Assembly (NCBI GenBank): GCA_904419285.1
Contig: CAJFQZ010000013.1
Location: 1-59,245 of the forward strand
From: Lachnospiraceae bacterium UBA1818
GTDB lineage: Bacteria; Bacillota; Clostridia; Lachnospirales; Lachnospiraceae
DNA length: 59,245 nucleotides
Direction of reading: 5' to 3'
Each line of letters begins with the position of its first letter. Position 1 is the stretch's first letter. The translations under genes and the position numbers were made by a program. Shown one piece after another: positions 48,001 to 56,098 of this stretch. Under the pieces are notes generated by a model. The model ran no database searches. It saw nothing but the letters and a program-made list of their open reading frames with translations, and had not been told where the DNA came from.

Positions 48001-51000
48001 TGACCCAGGGCGACAACACGAACGCCAAGGGAACCGAATCTTATCTGATCCCGTGGAACTGGGATTCTGAGACGGGTGACCAGGTGGCTTCCGAGGAAGA
48101 GAAGCTGTACCACTGGAACACACAGGGCGGCGAGACGACCTGGGAGCTTCAGGACAGCTGGAAGAACCTGACGGATGTGAAGGTGTACAAGCTGACAGAT
48201 CTCGGAAAGACCGAGGAGCAGACCATACCGGTGGTGGACGGCACGATCACCCTGACCGCAGAGGCGGAGACTCCGTATGTGGTATGCAAGGGCGATGAGG
48301 CGAACCTGGAGATCACCTGGAGCGAAGGCATGCATATCGTGGATGCGGGCTTCAACTCCGGAAACGACGGGCTGAACGAGTACTGGGAGAAATCCGGGGA
48401 AGGCACCGCGGAGATCGCAAAGAGCCAGTACAGCAATCCGATGCTGAAGATGGACGGCGAAGTTTCCATGACCCAGGAACTGACAGACCTCAAAGCAGGA
48501 GAGGAATACGCGGTATATGTGGGTGTGGACAACCGAAGCGGGGCGAAAGCATCCATGACGGTCAAAGCTGACGATAAAGTTCTTGATTCCAACTATACAG
48601 AAGAATCTATCGCAAAGAACTATGTCAAGGCTTACACACACAGCAATTCCAGCGCAACTGTGGATGGAACCAGCTATTTCCAGAACATGTACGTCTTCTT
48701 CACCGCACCGGAGAGCGGAACAGTGACGCTGACGCTTTCCAGAGAAGCGGGAGAAGGAAGCACCTATTTTGACGATATCCGTGTAGTTGAGTCCGAGATG
48801 GATGTCGTGAAGAAGGACGAGGACGGAAACGTTGTCGGAATGGAACAGGATTTCGAGAACAACGCACAGGGTATCTACCCGTTCGTGGTCGGCGGGATCG
48901 AGGGTGTGGAAGATAACCGTACCCACCTGTCCGAACTGCATGATCCGTATACGCAGGCAGGCTGGGATGTAAAGAAGATGGACGACGTACTTGACGGAAA
49001 CTGGTCCATTAAGACAAACGGGCTTGTACAGCGCAACGCACTTGTTTACCAGACAATCCCGCAGAACTTCCGTTTTGAACCGGGCAGAACTTACAAGGTA
49101 AGCTTTGATTATCAGGCGGGAAGCGACGGGACATATGGCGTGACGATAGGAGACGGAGAGTTTGAAGGCGGCACATCGCTTGAGACTCTGGATATGGCAA
49201 TGGGCGCTGATCAGGACGGACACTATGAGACCACAATCGTCGGCTCTGCTTCCGGGCAGACCTGGTTCGGCATCTATTCTACGGGAACGGCTCCGGATCT
49301 TCAGGGAACGAGCGGATCTGCTGCAAACTTCGGCGGATATCAGGACTTTGTACTGGATAATCTCAAGATCGAACTGGTAGACGAAGAGGTTACAGCAGAT
49401 GCTCTTCAGGCATTGATCGAGGAAGCGGAAACCGGCTATGACAAGACAGAATATCTTGACGCAGACTGGGCAGTATTCCAGAGCGCTCTGACCGATGCGA
49501 AGGTTGCCCTGAACAAGGACAAGCAGGATCAGAAACAGATAGAGGATGCTTACTACGCACTGAAAGCTGCCATGATGACCCTGGATACCGCATCCGGAAC
49601 AGAGGCGGACGATAAATACGATATTGCGTCTGACAAGTATACAGTCGAGGCGGGCAGCGCACAGCCGCAGTCCGGAAATGAGGGACCGGTCGAGTTCGCT
49701 CAGGATGGAAACGGAAGCACTCACTGGCATACAAGCTGGGGCGCCGATGTTGTAGAGGCAGACGGCAGCGGAGACGGCTGGTATCAGTTTAACTTCAGCG
49801 AACCGATGACCGTGAACGGAATGAGATATCTTCCGAGGTCAGGAGCAGCCAATGCAAACGGAAAGATTATCAAAGCGGATATCCTTGTCAGCAGCGATAA
49901 TGGCGCATCTTGGGAGACGGCTGTGAAAGACGCGGAATTCAGCACGACGACAATGTGGCAGAAAGTCAGCTTTGATGCAGTCGAGGGCGTTACAAATGTA
50001 AGGATCGTGGCGACTGAAACTGCGGGACAGTCGGCGGCAGAGGCGAACAAATATGTCTCAGCGGCAGAACTGCGTGTACTTCAGCCGGTCGAAGATCAGA
50101 CAGAGACTGCAGACAAATCCGCTCTTGAGGCGGCAGTCAGCGGGGCGGAAGGTCTGAACAGCGGCGATTATACAGAAGAGTCCTGGAAGACAGTAGAAGA
50201 AAAGCTGGCAGAGGCAAAGGCTGTGCTTGAAAAAGAGGATGCCACAGCATATGATATCGCACTTGCCCTTGCAAATCTGAACGACGCAGTTGCGGATCTT
50301 GAGAAATCCGAAAATCCGCAGCCGGGTGAAGAAATCTCTACGGCGGTCCTGGAATATGCGATCGAGCTTGCCGGCGGCGTCAATACAGACGGTGTCATTG
50401 AAACTGTAAAAGAGAACTTTGAGAACGCGCTCCAGAACGCACAGGACATTCTTGCAAAAGTTCAGTCCGGAGATGCGTCTGTGACACAGAACCAGGTGGA
50501 CAATGCATGGCGGAACCTGATCAAGGCGATGCAGTATATGGAGTTCAAGGAAGCCAACAAGGACGATCTGGCGAAGGTCATCGCTCTGGCGGAAGAGATG
50601 AACGGTAAACTGGATAAGTATCTTGACGAAGGAAAAGCAGCGTTTACAACAGCTCTTACAGAAGCAAAAGAGGTTTATGAAAACGAGATCGCGACTCAGG
50701 AAGAAGTAACCAGCGCATGGCAGAACCTGCTGGATGCGATGGCGAACATGATGCTCAAACCGGACAAGGGTCTGCTGGAAGATCTGATCGCACAGGCAGA
50801 AGGACTGAATGAGGCAGACTACGAGGCACAGAGTTTTGCAGTGATGCGCACAGCCCTGGCAGCGGCGAAAGAAGTATTCGACAATGTGGATGCAGATCAG
50901 GAAGAGATCGACGCATCTGCATCAGCACTGAAGGATGCGATCGCAAAACTGACGCCGGCAGTCGGTACAGATCAGTCAGGAAACGGCGGTCAGTCAGACA

Positions 51001-51221
51001 GCACCGGCGGAAGCAAGACTGAGGGACAGACAGCTGCATCTGCGGACAAGAACAGCAGTACTGCATCTGCAGGAAAGACGTCATCTACACAGAATTCCGG
51101 CTCTGCGGCAAAAGCGACAAAGACAGGCGATACTGCAAATGCACTTCCATTTGCGGCAGCGGCGGTAGCAGCGCTTGCAGCAGGAGCGGCGGTCCTTCTG
51201 AAGAAGAAAGAGGAAAACTAA
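45027..51221 (+). CDS. secreted, wall-anchored GH101 endo-alpha-N-acetylgalactosaminidase
   Basis: This 2064-residue surface enzyme should release core-1 disaccharide from serine/threonine-linked mucin O-glycans. Order: signal peptide (~1-39), LamG-like domain (~55-245), carboxypeptidase-regulatory-like domain (~250-325), and the GH101 beta-sandwich and barrel. Catalytic residues by alignment to the family are Asp787 in VYVDVWGN (nucleophile) and Glu820 in TTEWGSG (acid/base). Further modules are a FIVAR-like repeat (~1455-1521), an F5/8-type CBM32 domain (~1528-1688), another FIVAR (~1694-1761) and the shared triple FIVAR block (~1768-1978). It ends with sorting signal TKTGD (K2032), a hydrophobic stretch and KKKEEN. 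Own promoter and terminator. A second GH84 gene follows, so the two likely cooperate in mucin breakdown. Confidence 0.95.
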   Translation: MKKRRLKLLCLFLTASMTAPTILQYVPGSMSLPYEVQAAGAEDAAENVQVSARDASDGIDDAWTQDPESVSGSGAVCAVEDGWLHLKSDPSNGNNPGTKPAIFVNPNTFDFSQEGFFDFTLKSNNGNTGQNDSDRFGVYLGYDTDQNGMFVGYDNGGWFWQKYTGGSGDWYQGSRHAAPAQGEEAAVHIEWTADHKMTLTLDGETVFENEDFSGIADVLGTQIAFKCGSWNQNTTDVLVKDIHYTGQAQAAVYPVTGKVLDTQGSPIEGAKVTIGDTTVETDAEGTYTVELPDGTYTVTVVKDGYMNGSGSITVSGQEASVGDITLDVEPDIETETLSTEDMDVYVSKTFPSVVKYEMKGGLEGKTFYGQTEAINTVRINGVDIQVAPEDVKAEFDGTTATYVMTVKNEKKHIDAEITAELKAEANQLAFNITKIENKLQDQTTTNKYGDKVETYPLQTIGIPNHSLISVRSTQSGANLKGAVMSSNTHKSGDELIQVNGDMGSYNNRDYMYAFLSTDEMSAGMWSNSEHEGRTVAAPVYGGSQNTRIYATSEERDGYKTMGLASAEWYYHRNVTDSKGVQYTVTETEMPQSKIVIAGDTNEDAQVNWQDGAIAFRDIMNNPYKSEEVPELVAWRIAMNFGGQAQNPFLTTLDNVKRVAQHTDGLGQSILLKGYASEGHDSGHPDYDNIGERMGGAEDMNTLMEKGAEYGARFGIHVNASEMYPEAKAFSEELVRRNSAGALSYGWNWLDQGIGIDGIYDLASGERQARFDALKEKVGDNMDFVYVDVWGNLTSGNSEDSWETRKLSDMITDNGWRMTTEWGSGNEYDSTFQHWACDLTYGGYTSKGENSEVMRFLRNHQKDSWVGDYPSYGGVANAPLLGGYNMKDFEGWQGRNDYDAYITNLYTHDLMTKFLQHYQVVKWEDGDPVQMTDNGETYAWTPEKEITLKADPKKSSAETDTVVVTRGSTDPSDVAYRDRTVTLNGIVISQGSVTQGDNTNAKGTESYLIPWNWDSETGDQVASEEEKLYHWNTQGGETTWELQDSWKNLTDVKVYKLTDLGKTEEQTIPVVDGTITLTAEAETPYVVCKGDEANLEITWSEGMHIVDAGFNSGNDGLNEYWEKSGEGTAEIAKSQYSNPMLKMDGEVSMTQELTDLKAGEEYAVYVGVDNRSGAKASMTVKADDKVLDSNYTEESIAKNYVKAYTHSNSSATVDGTSYFQNMYVFFTAPESGTVTLTLSREAGEGSTYFDDIRVVESEMDVVKKDEDGNVVGMEQDFENNAQGIYPFVVGGIEGVEDNRTHLSELHDPYTQAGWDVKKMDDVLDGNWSIKTNGLVQRNALVYQTIPQNFRFEPGRTYKVSFDYQAGSDGTYGVTIGDGEFEGGTSLETLDMAMGADQDGHYETTIVGSASGQTWFGIYSTGTAPDLQGTSGSAANFGGYQDFVLDNLKIELVDEEVTADALQALIEEAETGYDKTEYLDADWAVFQSALTDAKVALNKDKQDQKQIEDAYYALKAAMMTLDTASGTEADDKYDIASDKYTVEAGSAQPQSGNEGPVEFAQDGNGSTHWHTSWGADVVEADGSGDGWYQFNFSEPMTVNGMRYLPRSGAANANGKIIKADILVSSDNGASWETAVKDAEFSTTTMWQKVSFDAVEGVTNVRIVATETAGQSAAEANKYVSAAELRVLQPVEDQTETADKSALEAAVSGAEGLNSGDYTEESWKTVEEKLAEAKAVLEKEDATAYDIALALANLNDAVADLEKSENPQPGEEISTAVLEYAIELAGGVNTDGVIETVKENFENALQNAQDILAKVQSGDASVTQNQVDNAWRNLIKAMQYMEFKEANKDDLAKVIALAEEMNGKLDKYLDEGKAAFTTALTEAKEVYENEIATQEEVTSAWQNLLDAMANMMLKPDKGLLEDLIAQAEGLNEADYEAQSFAVMRTALAAAKEVFDNVDADQEEIDASASALKDAIAKLTPAVGTDQSGNGGQSDSTGGSKTEGQTAASADKNSSTASAGKTSSTQNSGSAAKATKTGDTANALPFAAAAVAALAAGAAVLLKKKEEN

Positions 51222-51270
51222 ATAATAACTGAACAGCCGACGGCGGCATAGGCCGTACGGTGACAGGAAA

Positions 51271-51300
51271 GACAGGATGCCCGGCATCCTGTCTTTTTTT
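51271..51300 (+). terminator. terminator after GH101
   Basis: Perfect 10-bp stem GACAGGATGC / GCATCCTGTC with a 3-nt loop, followed by seven T residues. It separates the GH101 and second GH84 transcripts. Confidence 0.92.
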
Positions 51301-51391
51301 ACATAAATATATTAAAAAAGTGTTTCTTTCTGGTAAAAATTACTATATTATTACAAATAGGGAAACAAAAAAAGACAGGAGGAGAAAGCTT

Positions 51392-54300
51392 ATGAAAAAC
51401 AGAGCGGTAAAAACAGTCCTTGCCGTGTCCATGGCTGCCGCAGTCGTGATGGGGAACGCATCGCCGGCAGCCCAGGTCCAGGCGGCAGGCACTGAAAGCG
51501 CGGGGGCAGAAAGCAGTGCCGAACTGATTCCGGTCCCTAAGGAAATGAGCGCGGACGGCACGGAGCTGACAGTGACCGATGCCGTGAATATCGCAGGAGC
51601 AGAGGAAGCGGATGCAGATGCGGTCAGAGATCTCAGAGAGTTCCTAGATGCGAATGGAATCACGGTAAACGAGCAGGCGGATGAGGCGGATACGACTTTT
51701 ATCCTGGGAGAAGCAGACGATGAGATCCCTGCACTTGAGGATGCCAAGGACAGGCTTTCGATGAGCGGGGCGGACGGTCTCGGAGATGAGGGATATGTCC
51801 TGAATGTGGATCCCGGGGATTCTGCAGGCGGAACTATAGTGATCGAGGGAAAAGACGGGGACGGAACTTTCTACGGAGTGCAGACCCTCCGGCAGCTGGC
51901 GGAAGTAAGAGACGGGAAAACTGTCATTGCATCTGCAGAGATCACGGATGAGCCCACGATGTCTGTTCGGGGAACGATCGAGGGCTTTTACGGGAATCCG
52001 TGGAGCCATGAGGACCGGATCAGCCAGATTGAATTTTACGGCGATATGAAGATGAACACTTATATCTATGCGCCTAAGGATGATCCGTATCACAGGGAGC
52101 AGTGGAGAGAGCCCTATCCCTCATCTGAGATGGAGCGCATGCAGGAGCTCATTGATGTGTCAAAGGAAAATAAAGTCGATTTTGTCTTCGCCCTCTCACC
52201 GGGGATCGACATCCAGTTTGACGGCGATGCCGGAGAGAGTGACTATCAGGCGCTGGTGGAAAAATGTCAGTCCCTGTACGACATGGGAGTGCGCAGCTTT
52301 GCGATCTTCTTTGACGATATCAGTAACAAGGACGGAGTAAAACAGGCAGAACTGCTCAACAGATTTAATAAGGAATTTATCCAGGAAAAGGGCGATATCA
52401 AGCCGTTGATCACTGTGCCTACAGAATATGATTCAAACGCTATGGGCGTTGCGAGCACAGTAAGCGCGTATACGACAGATTTTGCAGGCACACTGGATCC
52501 CAGTATAAAAGTACTGTGGACAGGCACTGCGGTCGTTCCGGAAGGGATCGATGTGGCAAATGCACAGCAGGTGAAGTCAGTCTACGGCGACAGGATGGGA
52601 ATCTGGTGGAATTATCCATGTACGGATTACATTCAGAATAAACTGGGGCTGGGTCCGGTCTACGGCCTGGATAAAGGGCTGGAAGACGAGGTGGATTTCC
52701 TGGTCCTCAACCCGATGGAGCATGCGGAGCTTTCGAAGATCACGCTTGCTACCGGCGCGGATTTCGGATGGAACACGGCAGCGTACGAGTATCAGGATTC
52801 TTTTGCCGCCTCGATCGATGTGCTGTACGGTGAGCTGGCACCATACATGTATACATTTGCAGATCACTCGACCAGACTGGTAGCAGGCTGGGCGTCTACA
52901 GGAAGAGCGGACGCACCGGAAGTCAGGGAACTGATGGATCTTATGATGTCCAAAGTGGCGAAAGGCGAGGATGCTTCAGAGGAGATCAGCGCGCTGAACG
53001 AAGAATTTGACAGTATGATACTGGCTGCTGATACACTGAAGGCTGAGCTTCCCGCAGACCAGCTCTCTCACTGCAGCGGCAATCTGGATAAGCTGAAAGC
53101 TCTCGGAGAGAATGACAAGACGGCGCTCCAGCTCTTTGTAGAAAAGAATGCGGATAACAGAAATGAAGATAAGATACAGACTCTGACAGCTCAGCTTCAG
53201 GGAAATCTGTCCTCACTGCAGTCCGGTAAGCTGGTGTCGGAGCAGACGGCGCTTGCATTTATCACGGATGTGCTGGACTATAATATTGAACCGAGCGCAG
53301 CGTTCAAAGTGTCTACCACTTTTGCAGCGCCGGGCGAGGAGATTCAGCTTACAAATGAAAGCTCTCTCTCATCCACAAATCTCGAGTGGACCATGAAGGG
53401 GGCGGACATTGAAACAAGCACGGAGGAAAATCCGGTCATTTCTTACGCAGAAGAGGGAATCTACACGATCAGCCTCAAAGCCTCCAATAGGAACGGTGAG
53501 GATGTGGCAGTGAAAACGAATATCATCACTGTGTCGGAGGAGGCAAAGGCAGAGCAGACGAACCTTGCGCTGAACAAAACGGCGACGGCAAGCGGATATA
53601 CCGCATCAAACGAGGCTCCGGGAAAAGCGGTCGACGGAATTACCAGCACAAAATGGTGTACTACAAATTATGGCCTTCAGTGGCTTAGGATCGATCTCGG
53701 AAAGACAGGAACGATCACGGAGATCATTATCAGTCACGCTGAGATGGGAGGAGAAGGATCCTCGCTGAACACGCAGGCTTACCGCGTAGAGGTGAGCAAT
53801 GACGGGCAGAACTGGCAGGAAATCTTAAGGGTGGAGAACAATTCTTCAGGTCTGACAGAAGACGCTGTCCCGGTTACTCAGGGAAGATATGTGAGGCTTC
53901 TGATCGATGAGCCGACCCAGGGCGGCGACAGTGCAGCGCGTATTTACGAAATGGAAGTCAGAGGACTGGATAAGGAAATCACCCTGCCGCCGGTTTATAC
54001 GGAAAAGATCTCCACTGCAGTGCTCGAATATGCGATCGAGCTTGCGGAGAGAGCAGATACAGACGGCGTAGTGGCCGCTGTGAAGGAAAACTTTGACACA
54101 GCTCTGAAAAATGCCCGGGATGTTCTCGCTCAGGTTGAGTCGGGCAGTGCGGAGGTGACGCAGTCAGACGTGGACCTTGCATGGCAGAATTTGATCAAAG
54201 CGATGCAGTATCTGGATTTCAAAGCAGGGGACAAGTCGGACCTTGAAAAAGTGATCGCGCTGGCAGATGAGATGGACAGCAGGCTGGACGACTATCTGGA

Positions 54301-54898
54301 CGCAGGAAAAGAGGCATTTACATCGGCTCTTGCCACTGCCAAAGAAGTATATGCAGATGGAAACGCGATGCAGGAGGAAGTGAACAGTGCATGGCAGAAT
54401 CTGCTCAATGCGATGGCAAATCTGAGGCTGATGCCGAATAAGGATCTTCTTGAACAGCTGATCATTCAGGCAGAAAATCTGAATGAATCGGATTATGAGG
54501 TGCAGAGCTTTGCAGTGATGCGGTTTGCTCTGGCAGCTGCGAAGGAAGTATATGACAATGAGAATGCAACTCAGGATGAGGTGGATGCCTCTGTTTCCAC
54601 ACTGAGGAATGCTGTTGCGAAGCTGACACTGTCCGGCAGCGAACAGGCCGGAACTACCGGCAGCACGGGTACTTCAGGTATCACGCAGAATAGTCAGACG
54701 CAGGCTGGCATCACAGCAGATAAGAACAGGACTTCTGACAATACCTCTGCAGCAGGAAAGACAGCTGTATCACAGAATTCTAATGCCAAATCTGTCAAGA
54801 CAGGAGATACGGCGAATGTACTTCCTCTTGCGGCGGCAGCAGCAGCTGCAGCGGTGCTGGCAGCAGGCGTTCTGGCATTCAGGAGAAAGAGGGGATAG
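51392..54898 (+). CDS. second secreted, wall-anchored GH84 beta-N-acetylglucosaminidase
   Basis: A 1168-residue paralogue of the enzyme at 10362. Order: signal peptide (~1-32), N-terminal GH84-associated domain (LIPVPKEMSADGTELTVTD), GH84 barrel with RGTIEGFYGNPW and TYIYAPKDDPYHR, and catalytic Asp308-Asp309 in FAIFFDDISN. A helical region, a PKD-like beta domain (~633-716), a CBM32 module (~723-858, NLALNKTATASGY ... LQWLRIDLG), three FIVAR-like repeats (~871-1077) and sorting signal VKTGD (K1136), hydrophobic segment and RRKRG follow. The start is the ATG after AGGAGGAG at 51377; upstream in-frame codons run from inside the GH101 terminator. It differs from the first GH84 copy mainly by having the PKD domain. 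Confidence 0.93.
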   Translation: MKNRAVKTVLAVSMAAAVVMGNASPAAQVQAAGTESAGAESSAELIPVPKEMSADGTELTVTDAVNIAGAEEADADAVRDLREFLDANGITVNEQADEADTTFILGEADDEIPALEDAKDRLSMSGADGLGDEGYVLNVDPGDSAGGTIVIEGKDGDGTFYGVQTLRQLAEVRDGKTVIASAEITDEPTMSVRGTIEGFYGNPWSHEDRISQIEFYGDMKMNTYIYAPKDDPYHREQWREPYPSSEMERMQELIDVSKENKVDFVFALSPGIDIQFDGDAGESDYQALVEKCQSLYDMGVRSFAIFFDDISNKDGVKQAELLNRFNKEFIQEKGDIKPLITVPTEYDSNAMGVASTVSAYTTDFAGTLDPSIKVLWTGTAVVPEGIDVANAQQVKSVYGDRMGIWWNYPCTDYIQNKLGLGPVYGLDKGLEDEVDFLVLNPMEHAELSKITLATGADFGWNTAAYEYQDSFAASIDVLYGELAPYMYTFADHSTRLVAGWASTGRADAPEVRELMDLMMSKVAKGEDASEEISALNEEFDSMILAADTLKAELPADQLSHCSGNLDKLKALGENDKTALQLFVEKNADNRNEDKIQTLTAQLQGNLSSLQSGKLVSEQTALAFITDVLDYNIEPSAAFKVSTTFAAPGEEIQLTNESSLSSTNLEWTMKGADIETSTEENPVISYAEEGIYTISLKASNRNGEDVAVKTNIITVSEEAKAEQTNLALNKTATASGYTASNEAPGKAVDGITSTKWCTTNYGLQWLRIDLGKTGTITEIIISHAEMGGEGSSLNTQAYRVEVSNDGQNWQEILRVENNSSGLTEDAVPVTQGRYVRLLIDEPTQGGDSAARIYEMEVRGLDKEITLPPVYTEKISTAVLEYAIELAERADTDGVVAAVKENFDTALKNARDVLAQVESGSAEVTQSDVDLAWQNLIKAMQYLDFKAGDKSDLEKVIALADEMDSRLDDYLDAGKEAFTSALATAKEVYADGNAMQEEVNSAWQNLLNAMANLRLMPNKDLLEQLIIQAENLNESDYEVQSFAVMRFALAAAKEVYDNENATQDEVDASVSTLRNAVAKLTLSGSEQAGTTGSTGTSGITQNSQTQAGITADKNRTSDNTSAAGKTAVSQNSNAKSVKTGDTANVLPLAAAAAAAAVLAAGVLAFRRKRG

Positions 54899-54949
54899 CC
54901 GGAGCAGACGGACAGCAGAAGCAAGTTACATAAGATAAGAAGCGGGACG

Positions 54950-54987
54950 ACCGGGCAGGATATTGAAAGATATCCTGCCCGGTTTCG
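54950..54987 (+). terminator. terminator after the second GH84 gene
   Basis: Perfect 14-bp stem (54950-54963 with 54970-54983) with a 6-nt loop, followed by a short T-rich tail. Confidence 0.8.
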
Positions 54988-55105
54988 GCGTCTGAGGATA
55001 AAACGGGTGGAGGGACTGTCATGTGAGTCTGGAATATGCAGGGAGAAATAGAAAGGACAGCGGCATCATTCTGTGCAGCTGCATGTGAAAGCATAAAAAG
55101 TGGAA

Positions 55106-55134
55106 TTGACACGGAAAATAATATGGGATAGAAT
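55106..55134 (+). promoter_or_regulatory. promoter of uvrB
   Basis: Consensus TTGACA (55106-55111) and TAGAAT (55129-55134) with a 17-bp spacer, 75 bp before the uvrB ATG. The promoter is intact although the gene it serves is broken. Confidence 0.75.
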
Positions 55135-55208
55135 GATGGGGAACACTTGTTCTTGGAATGATAGTTATACGACTGCGTATATAAGCGGTCACAAGGAAGG
55201 ATAGAGTC

Positions 55209-55481
55209 ATGGATCATTTTGAATTGGTATCAGAATATAAACCTACCGGCGATCAGCCCGAAGCGATCGAACAGCTGGTCAAAGGGTTCAAGGAAGGCAA
55301 CCAGTGCCAGACACTTCTCGGTGTCACCGGTTCCGGCAAGACCTTCACGATGGCAAATGTCATCCAGCAGTTAAATAAACCGACGCTGATCATTGCGCAC
55401 AATAAGACTCTGGCGGCGCAGCTCTACGGCGAGTTCAAGGAATTTTTCCCGAACAATGCCGTAGAGTATTTCGTCTCCTAG
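55209..55481 (+). pseudogene. uvrB: uvrB, 5' fragment interrupted after codon 90
   Basis: The first 90 codons of excinuclease subunit B are perfect in sequence: [20 protein letters not shown], Walker [29 protein letters not shown] and NNAVEYFVS. UvrB normally continues YYDYYQPEAYVP, the beta-hairpin region that clamps damaged DNA, for a total of ~660 residues. Here the reading frame runs from TCC into TAG at 55479-55481 and the sequence becomes AT-rich and unrelated from there. Every catalytic helicase motif after motif Ia is missing. The remainder of uvrB presumably lies beyond the right window edge, on the far side of the insertion. Confidence 0.92.
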
Positions 55482-55520
55482 TGTGCCGGAGTCGGAAAAT
55501 GAGGTATATTTAGTGCTTTT
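55482..55520. repeat. element terminal repeat R1 at the uvrB junction
   Basis: A 39-bp sequence starting TGTGC and containing GAGGTATATTT. It begins at the base after the artificial uvrB stop codon. It matches R2 (55893-55931) ungapped, 30 of 39 positions, in the same orientation. Position and TG start suggest the end of a mobile element. Confidence 0.75.
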
Positions 55521-55545
55521 TTGTGCTGTTCAGTCCAGATTTTGT

Positions 55546-55602
55546 GGACAGAATGATACTAAACGGACTGGATGATACCAGGCGGACAAAATGATTTTGT
55601 GA
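55546..55602. repeat. three 19-bp iterons next to the junction
   Basis: Three head-to-tail copies at 55546-55564, 55565-55583 and 55584-55602 share GGACNRRATGAT. Repeated binding sites just inside a terminus are typical of DDE transposons with multiple transposase sites (IS21 or Tn7-like ends); no transposase gene is visible here. Confidence 0.7.
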
Positions 55603-55745
55603 CTTTTTGAAGAATAAATTCGGCAATAGAAATTTTATTGTATAATGACGGAAAAGCAAGTATAATTATATTAAAATTGTTTAATAAGTAGTAAAATAGG
55701 TTTTATAAACAGTATTGACGTATTATATGGAATAGAGAAGATAAT
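55603..55745. other. AT-rich stretch without a gene
   Basis: Sequence between the iterons and the broken reading frame. It holds no open frame of useful length. A TTGACG at 55715-55720 could be a -35 box for the degraded gene that follows. Confidence 0.5.
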
Positions 55746-55892
55746 ATGAGGCATAATGAAAGAGATTTCTAATTTATTGTAGAGCACTATATTACAAAAT
55801 AGTTGAATGAGAATATTTCAAAACTAGAAGGAACGGTTTTAGTAATCGTAAAGAAAGCATATAACGAGAATAAGGTAGGCTTTTGCATGTAA
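55746..55892 (+). pseudogene. degraded reading frame cut off by R2
   Basis: From ATG 55746 one frame reads protein-like sequence: MRHNERDF, stop, FIVEHYITK, stop, LNENISKLEGTVLVIVKKA, then YNENKVGFCM, ending in TAA at 55890-55892. The two internal stops (TAA 55770-55772 and TAG 55800-55802) could each come from a single C-to-T change in a Gln codon. The final TAA is formed at the junction with R2, as the uvrB TAG is at R1. I do not recognise the protein. Random AT-rich sequence could mimic this, so it is tentative. Confidence 0.3.
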
Positions 55893-55931
55893 TGTGCAGA
55901 GTGCGAAAAACGAGGTATATTTGGTACTTTT
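55893..55931. repeat. element terminal repeat R2
   Basis: Second, diverged copy of R1 (30/39 identical, no gaps), same orientation, also starting TGTGC and containing GAGGTATATTT. It begins immediately after the stop codon of the degraded frame. No iterons follow it. Confidence 0.75.
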
Positions 55932-56098
55932 CAATGGTTTGTGACCTTTTACAAAGTAAACTCCAAATAGAAGTTGCTTTTAAAAGAATTGATAGTCTTT
56001 TATATTCTATTTATGAAACAGTTGTTATAGAATATTAAATAAGCTTTATTTTTTTAATAAATTGAACCATATTATGAATGAAAAGGAGTCAATAGAAA
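55932..56098 (+). promoter_or_regulatory. leader of the four-gene island operon
   Basis: AT-rich non-coding sequence up to the first island gene. A possible promoter is TTGATA (55989-55994) with TATGAA 17 bp downstream (56012-56017). The Shine-Dalgarno AAGGAG lies near 56083, 10 bp before the TTG start. A 16-codon frame at 56074 has no ribosome-binding site. No obvious precursor-peptide gene is seen. Confidence 0.35.

Noticed and set aside
47406-49730. 774-codon open frame antisense to the GH101 gene
   Set aside because: It is the mirror of a well-supported GH101 frame in GC-rich codons; it has no ribosome-binding site and low-complexity unfamiliar protein sequence.
55482-56098. CRISPR array or retron-type RNA in the island leader
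   Set aside because: The three 19-bp iterons are contiguous with no spacers, and no reverse transcriptase or Cas gene is present.
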